DNA of 8,288 nt from NCBI GenBank assembly GCA_964408825.1, contig CAYPAU010000022.1, positions 1 through 8,288 of the forward strand, read 5' to 3'. How positions within the stretch are numbered: position 1 is the stretch's first letter; each line of letters starts with the position of its first letter. The notes beneath the pieces were generated by a model. That model worked only from the letters and a program-made list of their open reading frames with translations, was not told where the DNA came from and did not search any database. Positions 1 through 5,096 of the stretch are shown here, piece after piece. Position numbers and translations under genes: made by a program. The DNA comes from CAYPAU01 sp964408825 (lineage in GTDB: Bacteria; Patescibacteriota; Microgenomatia; Levybacterales; UBA12049).

Positions 1-1
1 T

Positions 2-2599
2 TCTCCTTTAAGGTCACTCTCCGATATGCTTCGGGGAAAGCAGGGGAGATTCAGACAAAACCTTTTGGGCAAAAGAGTTGATTACTCCGGTCGTTCTGTA
101 ATTGTTGCAGGTCCTCAGCTGGCACTTTCTGAGTGTGGACTTCCCAAGGAAATGGCTCTTGAAATGTTTAAGCCTTTCGTACTTAGAGAAGTTATCGTAA
201 GAGGATACGCCCCAAATATTAAATCTGCAAAAAGATATATAGAGAAAAGACCACCGGAGGTTTTTGACATACTCGAGGAGATTACAAAATATCATCCGGT
301 TCTTCTCAACCGTGCACCGACCCTTCATAAACTTGGAATACAGGCATTCTATCCGGTTCTTATTGAAGGCTCTGCCATAAGCCTTCATCCTTGCGTTTGT
401 GCAGGTTACAACGCGGATTGTGATGGGGATCAGCTGGCGGTTCATGTTCCACTGTCGACTATGGCAAAGGAAGAGGCTATAGAACTTATGATGCCAAGAC
501 ACAATTTGTTAAAACCTGCGGACGGAAGTCCTATAACTCTTCCAAATAAGGAAATGGCTGTAGGAGTATTTTATCTGACAAGTATTGACGAGGGTCTTAG
601 AAATGAGGAATTGAAAATATTTGAGTCTATTCAGGAAGCACTTCTTGCTCATGCCCTCTCAAAAATTAAATATAGAGAGCCTATTAAAGTAAGAATTGAG
701 GCCCGCCTGCAAACGCCTGAGGCAAGCTCGGGCGGGCAGGGAAAGATAATTGAAACAACCGTGGGAAGAATAATGTTTAACGAGAAACTTCCAGAAACCT
801 TAGGCTTTATCAATGAACCCGTAAAAGCTTCGGGGATTAAAAGGATTATCACCTACGCAATTGCCAATCGGGACGCCCAGGAAGTGGAAGACTTAATCGA
901 TAACATAAAAACACTTGGATTTTATGGGTCAACTATTTCGGGAATTTCAGTTTCCGTTTTTGACAATGAAATGGTTGAGGGAAAAGAAAAAAGAATTGAT
1001 GATGCCGAGAAGAAAATTAAGGAGATTGAGGGAGAGTATCAACAAGGGCTTATTACAAATGAGGAAAGAAAAAGACTTGAAAATGAAGTTTGGCTTGAGG
1101 TTACAGAAGATCTTGCAGATAAAACCTGGGCGAGGCTTAGGCCAGGGAATCCCATAAAAGTCATTATTGATTCAGAAGGGGCAAGAGCAGGAAAAGAACA
1201 GGTAAAACAGCTGTCTGCAATTAGAGGTCTTATTCTCGATCCTTTGGGGAAAATAGTAGAGCTTCCTATTAAATCAAACTTCAGAGAAGGACTTTCAATC
1301 TTTGAGTATGTCGCATCGGCACGAGGTTCCCGAAAAGGACTCACAGACTCGGCACTTAAGACCGCGAATGCAGGATATTTAACAAGAAGACTCGTTGATG
1401 TCTCACATGATGTAATTGTAAGAGGTGAGGATTGCGGAGTCAAAAACAGCATTGTTATATACAGAGATGATCCCGACAGAACGGCAACTTTTTACGATAG
1501 GATAATTGGAAGAATTGTTGCATCAAACGTAGTATCTAAAAAGAATAAAAAAACAATAATCAAAGAGGGACAGGAGATAGACGAGGAGAAAGCCTCAAGA
1601 ATCGTAGAGTCCGATATTTTGGAGGCAAGTGTCAGATCTGCCTTAACATGTGCTATGGAATACGGAGTATGCTCAAGCTGTTATGGTTGGGATTTTTCAA
1701 CCAAAAAGAAAGTAAAGGTCGGTGTCCCCGTAGGAGTAATTGCTGCCCAATCAATAGGAGAACCCGGGACACAACTTACCATGCGCGTCCGACACTTTGG
1801 AGGTGTTGTAATGTCCGATGTCACCCAGGGACTTCCAAGGGTTGAAGAATTGTTTGAAATGAGGACTCCTAAGAATCTTTCTCCAATTTCTGATATTTCT
1901 GGAAGAGTCGAGCTTGAGAAAGCAGAAGACGGCCATCTTGTTAAAATCAGAAACACCAGAGTAAAACCTCCTGAGGAAAGAGAATATTTTATACCCTTGG
2001 CTACGGAGCTTATGGTTAAAGATGGCGATGTAATTTCTTCGGGAACCCAGCTTGCCCAGGGCTATCTTGATCCTAAGGACATTTTAAGGATCAAGGGAAT
2101 CGTTGAGGCACAAAGATATATAATTTCAGAAGCGCAAAGAGTTTATGAATCCCAGGGTATAGTAATTAACGATAAACACTTTGAGGTAGTTCTTCGCAAG
2201 ATGTCTGATAAGGTAGTCGTAGAAACCGTAGGAGATACGTCTCTTATACCGGGGGACTTTATTACTAAAGTTAAATTCGAAGAAATTAATGCCGAAATTT
2301 TGTCTCAGGGCGGAGAGCCTGCAACCGCCCGACAAATTCAACTTGGAATTACCAAGTCATCACTGTTCTCCGACTCATGGCTATCTGCGGCATCATTCCA
2401 GGAGACAACAAAAGTCTTAACAGAGGCCGTACTTCAGGGACAGGAGGACAAGCTCGTCGGACTTAAAGAAAACGTTATTATAGGAAGACTCATTCCCGTC
2501 GCGCCTGAAATGGTGGGAGATACAGAAACTTTGCCTGAGCCTGAAAGTATTGGAATAAAACCCACAACGGGAATTACCGCTTCTTCGGGGGTTGAATAG
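2..2599 (+). CDS. rpoC: DNA-directed RNA polymerase subunit beta' (partial, 5' end outside window)
   Basis: Largest catalytic subunit of RNA polymerase. The frame is open from base 2, reading SPLRSLSD before the first in-window Met at 26, and aligns with E. coli beta' from just before the GKQGRFRQNLLGKRVDYSGR block, so the N-terminal zinc ribbon and clamp lie outside. Visible landmarks are: the active-site Mg loop at 410-430, reading NADCDGD; the bridge helix at about 1322-1411 (SRKGLTDSALKTANAGYLTR); the second zinc site with Cys codons at 1433, 1649, 1670 and 1679 (family spacing C-x6-C-x2-C intact); the trigger loop around 1781-1800 with the conserved Met, Arg and His of MRVRH; and the C-terminal AASFQETTKVL block. 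The large trigger-loop insertion found in E. coli is absent. Oddities are Cys for Phe in the catalytic motif and a GC-rich insertion at 701-737. It stops with TAG at 2597. The upstream neighbour is presumably rpoB. Confidence 0.97.
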   Translation, partial: SPLRSLSDMLRGKQGRFRQNLLGKRVDYSGRSVIVAGPQLALSECGLPKEMALEMFKPFVLREVIVRGYAPNIKSAKRYIEKRPPEVFDILEEITKYHPVLLNRAPTLHKLGIQAFYPVLIEGSAISLHPCVCAGYNADCDGDQLAVHVPLSTMAKEEAIELMMPRHNLLKPADGSPITLPNKEMAVGVFYLTSIDEGLRNEELKIFESIQEALLAHALSKIKYREPIKVRIEARLQTPEASSGGQGKIIETTVGRIMFNEKLPETLGFINEPVKASGIKRIITYAIANRDAQEVEDLIDNIKTLGFYGSTISGISVSVFDNEMVEGKEKRIDDAEKKIKEIEGEYQQGLITNEERKRLENEVWLEVTEDLADKTWARLRPGNPIKVIIDSEGARAGKEQVKQLSAIRGLILDPLGKIVELPIKSNFREGLSIFEYVASARGSRKGLTDSALKTANAGYLTRRLVDVSHDVIVRGEDCGVKNSIVIYRDDPDRTATFYDRIIGRIVASNVVSKKNKKTIIKEGQEIDEEKASRIVESDILEASVRSALTCAMEYGVCSSCYGWDFSTKKKVKVGVPVGVIAAQSIGEPGTQLTMRVRHFGGVVMSDVTQGLPRVEELFEMRTPKNLSPISDISGRVELEKAEDGHLVKIRNTRVKPPEEREYFIPLATELMVKDGDVISSGTQLAQGYLDPKDILRIKGIVEAQRYIISEAQRVYESQGIVINDKHFEVVLRKMSDKVVVETVGDTSLIPGDFITKVKFEEINAEILSQGGEPATARQIQLGITKSSLFSDSWLSAASFQETTKVLTEAVLQGQEDKLVGLKENVIIGRLIPVAPEMVGDTETLPEPESIGIKPTTGITASSGVE
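701..737. repeat. GC-rich palindromic element inside the rpoC reading frame
   Basis: A 37-base block, about 76% G+C in an AT-rich gene, is bounded by perfect 7-base inverted arms: GCCCGCC at 701-707 and GGCGGGC at 731-737. A second small palindrome, GCCTGAGGC, lies at 715-723. It encodes about 12 residues (A R L Q T P E A S S G G) between the conserved stretches IKVRIE and IETTVGR, where E. coli beta' also has a variable loop. The pattern is that of a mobile or repetitive palindromic element tolerated in frame. That it is mobile is inference; the arms and composition are seen directly. Confidence 0.5.
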
Positions 2600-2621
2600 G
2601 GAGCCTCGGATAAGGTATAAT
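2592..2621 (+). promoter_or_regulatory. Predicted sigma-70-type promoter for rpsL-rpsG
   Basis: A perfect -10 hexamer TATAAT lies at 2616-2621, with a -35-like TTGAAT at 2592-2597 (4 of 6 to consensus) and an 18-base spacer. The -35 box overlaps the end of rpoC and its TAG stop. Transcription would start near 2628, giving a leader of about 40 bases that contains the TTTTAAA repeats. rpsL-rpsG could therefore be expressed independently of readthrough from rpoC. Confidence 0.55.
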
Positions 2622-2631
2622 CAAAATCCAA

Positions 2632-2661
2632 TTTTAAATTTTAAATTTTAAATTTTAAATT
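2632..2661. repeat. TTTTAAA heptanucleotide tandem repeat upstream of rpsL
   Basis: Four exact head-to-tail copies of TTTTAAA (2632-2638, 2639-2645, 2646-2652, 2653-2659) plus a partial TT. The tract ends 8 bases before the rpsL ATG and occupies the place where a ribosome-binding site would be expected. It contains no purine-rich Shine-Dalgarno motif. It shares the 7-base period, though not the sequence, of the arrays before rpsG and fusA. Confidence 0.9.
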
Positions 2662-2667
2662 AATACG

Positions 2668-3159
2668 ATGCCAACTTTATCACAGCTTGCTCGACGGGGC
2701 AGGAAAAGAAAGACAAAAAAAACCAGATCCATGGCGCTTCGAAGGACATTTAATGCCAAGGATCAAATCTATAAAAATATTATCTCTCCTCAAAAAAGAG
2801 GTGTCGTTACTTTGGTTAAAACAATGACACCTAAAAAGCCTAATTCGGCTCTTCGTAAAGTGGCCCGCGTTAAGCTTTCAAATAAAATGGAAGTTACGGC
2901 ATATATTCAGGGAATTGGACACTCCCTCGCAGAACATGGAATAGTTCTTGTACGTGGAGGCAGGGTTAAGGATTTACCCGGTGTAAAGTATCATATCGTG
3001 AGGGGAAAGTTTGATCTTGCCGGAGTGGAAGGAAGAAAAAGATCAAGAAGTAAATACGGAACAAAAAGAGGTCCGGGTAGCGCAACTCCGACTCTTAAAG
3101 TTAGTGTAAGTGAAGCTGTTAAAGTTGAAGAAGCTCCAGTGGTAGAAACCGCTGGGTAA
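2668..3159 (+). CDS. rpsL: 30S ribosomal protein uS12
   Basis: Decoding-centre protein of the small ribosomal subunit. The start MPTLSQLARRGR matches the family N-terminus, so ATG 2668 is secure. The two universal loops are present: TPKKPNSALRK at residues 54-64, where Lys57 corresponds to the streptomycin-resistance position Lys43 of E. coli, and RGGRVKDLPGVKYH at 96-109, with Lys101 and Asp102 matching E. coli Lys88 and Asp89 (the Asp that is methylthiolated in many bacteria). At 163 residues it is longer than the usual ~124. About 13 extra residues precede the PQKRG motif, and a tail of roughly 25 residues follows the family end (RSKYGTKRG), rich in Val, Glu and Ala (VEEAPVVE). No Shine-Dalgarno motif is seen. 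It is followed by rpsG after a 72-base spacer and is probably co-transcribed with it. Confidence 0.97.
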   Translation: MPTLSQLARRGRKRKTKKTRSMALRRTFNAKDQIYKNIISPQKRGVVTLVKTMTPKKPNSALRKVARVKLSNKMEVTAYIQGIGHSLAEHGIVLVRGGRVKDLPGVKYHIVRGKFDLAGVEGRKRSRSKYGTKRGPGSATPTLKVSVSEAVKVEEAPVVETAG

Positions 3160-3229
3160 GATTTACGATTTACGAATTAAGATTTAAGAATTTAGGTCAA
3201 TTAGAAATTAGGAATTAGAAATTTTCAAG
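3160..3229. repeat. Degenerate heptanucleotide array filling the rpsL-rpsG spacer
   Basis: Starting at the first base after the rpsL stop codon, the whole spacer divides into ten 7-base units ending 2 bases before the rpsG ATG. Clear units are GATTTAC at 3160 and 3167, GAATTAA at 3174, GATTTAA at 3181, GAATTTA at 3188, TAGAAAT at 3202 and 3216, and TAGGAAT at 3209. Only the units at 3195 and 3223 depart strongly. TAGAAAT also occurs in the array before fusA (5033). The tract has no ribosome-binding site of normal strength. Confidence 0.75.
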
Positions 3230-3231
3230 AT

Positions 3232-3705
3232 ATGAGGCATAAAAAATCTGAAAAAAGAAAAGTCGAACCGGATAGAATTTACGGAAGCCGTCTGGCCGCA
3301 AAGTTTATAAATAACCTAATGAGAGACGGTAAGAAAACCGTAGCCCAGAAAGTCTTTTATGATTCTTTAAAGATTCTGGAAAGTCAAGGAAAAAACCCGC
3401 TTGAGATTTTTGAAAAAGCCGTCTCAAATGTTGAGCCAAAGCAAGAGGTAAAAGCAAGAAGAGTGGGAGGAGCTAACTATCAGATCCCGGTTGAGGTAAG
3501 AGGAGAAAGAAAAGTTTCTCTTGCGATAAGATGGCTGATTGCAGCTGCCAAGGGAAGATCAAATAAAGAATACCACTCCTTTTCAGAAAAACTTGCTCAG
3601 GAATTCCTTGACGCTTCATCAAACGCAGGTGAAGCAATAAAGAAAAGAGACATAACTCACCGCATGGCAGAAGCCAACAAGGCATTTGCCCACTTCAGGT
3701 GGTAA
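3232..3705 (+). CDS. rpsG: 30S ribosomal protein uS7
   Basis: Primary 16S rRNA-binding protein that nucleates the 30S head and lies near the E-site tRNA. The 157-residue product matches the family's usual length of about 156. Family blocks in order are LAAKFINNLMRDGKK (21-35), the RNA-binding beta-hairpin ARRVGGANYQIPVEVR (75-90), AIRWLIAAAKGR (98-109) and the C-terminal HRMAEANKAFAHFRW (143-157). ATG 3232 is chosen because the next residues match the basic family N-terminus. Second gene of the rpsL-rpsG unit; its stop faces the stop of the minus-strand PNPOx-like gene across 28 bases. In E. coli S7 is the translational repressor of the str operon. I see no equivalent binding structure here, only the heptad array upstream. 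Confidence 0.98.
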   Translation: MRHKKSEKRKVEPDRIYGSRLAAKFINNLMRDGKKTVAQKVFYDSLKILESQGKNPLEIFEKAVSNVEPKQEVKARRVGGANYQIPVEVRGERKVSLAIRWLIAAAKGRSNKEYHSFSEKLAQEFLDASSNAGEAIKKRDITHRMAEANKAFAHFRW

Positions 3706-3733
3706 ACCACGTTTTAAATTGGAAACTAAAAGT

Positions 3734-4189
3734 CTACTTAATTCTTAATTCCTGGCGGGGGTTTTTGGGGAAGTTTACTAAATCAAACAATACAAACAAT
3801 CTTGGTTTAATTCTGTAAAACTTGTGAGGGGATTCTTTTGATTTAATAAAATCATCAACTTGTTCTTTTGAAAAGATCCGCCTTTCATAGACAGATCTTG
3901 CTTTTTTAATATCCTTTTCTTTGGTAAGAAGCTCTGCATCTCCTTCGAGTTGAAGTCCACGTGGAGTATCCTCCGGTGTATGGGGTAACACAATTGCGGC
4001 CGCAACTTTTGGGTTTTTTATAACTTCCTTTGAATGTCGTCTTCTAGTTGACGAGAACCAATAGATATTTAAATCTTCATCGGAAGCGAACCAAACATGA
4101 CAAACCCATGCCTGATTATTAAGGGAGGTTGCAAGCTGCATGAGCTTTGCCTCTTTTAAATAATCTTTAATGATTCTTCTTAAATTCAT
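3734..4189 (-). CDS. Pyridoxamine 5'-phosphate oxidase-like FMN-binding split-barrel protein
   Basis: A 151-residue protein with the sequence pattern of the PNPOx-like split beta-barrel fold, closest in layout to the UPF0306/YhbP type. An N-terminal helix (RRIIKDYLKEAK) is followed by strand motifs LATSLNNQAWVCHVWFA (19-35) and LNIYWFSS (40-47), then RRHSKEVIKNPKVAAAIV (50-67), GLQLEGDAELL (78-88), a charged helix with YERRIFSKEQ (101-110), and the tail PHKFYRIKPRLFVLFDLVNF (121-140). Members often bind FMN or F420 and act as oxidoreductases. The substrate here cannot be told, and true PdxH function is unlikely because the protein is far shorter than PdxH (over 200 residues). It begins 9 bases after the hydrolase stop, so the two form an operon. 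It is cytoplasmic, with no signal peptide. Confidence 0.85.
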   Translation of the reverse strand: MNLRRIIKDYLKEAKLMQLATSLNNQAWVCHVWFASDEDLNIYWFSSTRRRHSKEVIKNPKVAAAIVLPHTPEDTPRGLQLEGDAELLTKEKDIKKARSVYERRIFSKEQVDDFIKSKESPHKFYRIKPRLFVLFDLVNFPKNPRQELRIK

Positions 4190-4197
4190 ACGCGAAT

Positions 4198-4203
4198 TTT
4201 ATA
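4198..4203 (-). promoter_or_regulatory. Possible internal -10 box for the PNPOx-like gene
   Basis: On the minus strand TATAAA overlaps the TAA stop of the hydrolase and lies 8 bases before the PNPOx-like ATG at 4189. If used, the mRNA would start at or within a base or two of the start codon. There is no TG extension and no clear -35 box, so chance occurrence in AT-rich DNA is quite possible. Confidence 0.22.
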
Positions 4204-4924
4204 GCGTTTTCTTAAACCAGTCAACGATAAGTTTAATAAATTCTTGATTATGATTCTCATTTTTAAGCGCATGGTCGGCTCCCTTAATCCATACAAGTTT
4301 TTTAATTTCTGATTCTGCATGCTCGAAATAACTCTCAACTATTTTTCTAGGACAAGTATCATCAAGCTCACTTCCAATTATCAGAATTGGGTTTCTAAAC
4401 TTTTCAATTGCTCTTATGTTGTTATTATCAAGCGCATTTTCTGAATTTCTGTAGGCTTTTCTTTTTTTGCTGAATTCCTCATCCCACGTGAATTTTTTAT
4501 CAGCCCATTCATCGGCATAAACAGCAGGCGCCTGAAGAACCATTGATTTTACATTTCTTTTTTCAGAAACTAACGAACCTACATATCCGCCAAAACTTTT
4601 TCCGCAAATACCCACCCTATTAGGATCTACAAAATCTTGACTTGCCAAAAAATCAAAGGCAACAAAGCCGTCGCTCAACCAATCATTAAGAGATAGCTCG
4701 CCAAGTTTTCCATCACTTTCACCGCAACCCCGGAAATCAAAACAAAGAGAAGCGATTCCATTTTCTGCTAGTTTTTCAGCTCTTTTTATATACCGGGGCT
4801 TACTCTGGCTTATCATACCATGATAAAAAACTACAGCTGGAAAGTTTCCGCTCCCTTCAGGTTTAATAATAGTCCCCGAAAGATTATACTCGTTTCCCTT
4901 TATCTTCACCGGCTCCATTTTCAT
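4199..4924 (-). CDS. Alpha/beta hydrolase, serine esterase/acyl-peptidase-like
   Basis: A 241-residue cytoplasmic alpha/beta-hydrolase of the dienelactone hydrolase/S9-like esterase group. Seen in order: oxyanion-hole motif VVFYHG (31-36); FDFRGCGESDG (62-72), typical of these esterases; nucleophile elbow GICGKSFGG with Ser110; a cap region rich in charged residues (about 135-170); the acid residue in IIGSELDDTCP, most likely Asp188; and His218 in GADHAL. The triad is therefore complete and the length is normal for a single-domain member. Substrate is not predictable; small esters or amides are the family's range. ATG at 4924 is preferred because it sits just behind an excellent extended -10 promoter, although a second ATG lies two codons in (4918). 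It is first gene of a two-gene minus-strand operon and divergent from fusA. Confidence 0.9.
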   Translation of the reverse strand: MKMEPVKIKGNEYNLSGTIIKPEGSGNFPAVVFYHGMISQSKPRYIKRAEKLAENGIASLCFDFRGCGESDGKLGELSLNDWLSDGFVAFDFLASQDFVDPNRVGICGKSFGGYVGSLVSEKRNVKSMVLQAPAVYADEWADKKFTWDEEFSKKRKAYRNSENALDNNNIRAIEKFRNPILIIGSELDDTCPRKIVESYFEHAESEIKKLVWIKGADHALKNENHNQEFIKLIVDWFKKTL

Positions 4925-4930
4925 AGAGCA

Positions 4931-4939
4931 ATTATAGCA
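4931..4939 (-). promoter_or_regulatory. Extended -10 promoter of the hydrolase operon, probably leaderless
   Basis: The minus strand reads TGCTATAAT, a perfect extended -10 element. Its last base is 6 bases before the A of the hydrolase ATG (4924), so the expected transcription start falls at the start codon itself. No good -35 box is present at 16-18 bases upstream, as is usual for extended -10 promoters. There is no room for a Shine-Dalgarno sequence. Confidence 0.6.
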
Positions 4940-4945
4940 TTTATG

Positions 4946-4974
4946 TGGTCAGAGCTTGGAAAATGTGATATACT
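4946..4974 (+). promoter_or_regulatory. Predicted promoter of fusA
   Basis: TATACT at 4969-4974 (5 of 6 to the -10 consensus) is preceded by TGA at 4966-4968, giving an extended -10. TGGTCA at 4946-4951 is a weak -35 match at a 17-base spacing. Transcription would begin near 4981, just before the heptad array, giving a leader of about 116 bases. The -10 box faces away from the hydrolase -10 box (4931-4936), so the two promoters are back to back within about 45 bases. Confidence 0.5.
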
Positions 4975-4983
4975 CAATTAAAT

Positions 4984-5081
4984 AAATTCGAAGCACGAAT
5001 ATCGAAATTCGAAAGGTTTAGATATTGAAATTTAGAAATTAGAATTTATTTCGGATTTCGGATTTTGAATTTCGAATTTTT
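4984..5081. repeat. Degenerate heptanucleotide array / imperfect inverted repeat upstream of fusA
   Basis: About fourteen consecutive 7-base units. Examples are AAATTCG at 4984 and 5005, AATATCG at 4998, TAGAAAT at 5033, TAGAATT at 5040, TATTTCG at 5047, GATTTCG at 5054, GATTTTG at 5061 and AATTTCG at 5068. All seven CpG dinucleotides in the tract (4989, 4996, 5003, 5010, 5052, 5059, 5073) lie in one 7-base register. The outer thirds are also opposed: 4984-5014 reverse-complemented matches 5049-5079 at 23 of 31 positions, leaving a 34-base central loop. The array sits between the predicted promoter and the fusA ATG. Confidence 0.8.
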
Positions 5082-5096
5082 TTGTTGTTTAATATT

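Noticed and set aside
3160..3229. CRISPR-like array between rpsL and rpsG
   Set aside because: Units are 7 bases and contiguous with no spacers, and no cas genes are nearby.
3699..3715. Hairpin GTGG-TAAA-CCAC followed by GTTTT at the end of rpsG as an intrinsic terminator
   Set aside because: The stem is only four base pairs, overlaps the stop codon and conserved C-terminal codons, and the T run is short. Too weak to call.
5082..5096. In-frame TTG at 5082 as the fusA start
   Set aside because: It adds five residues not found in the family, abuts the repeat array, and a normal ATG follows at 5097 close to the conserved N-terminus.
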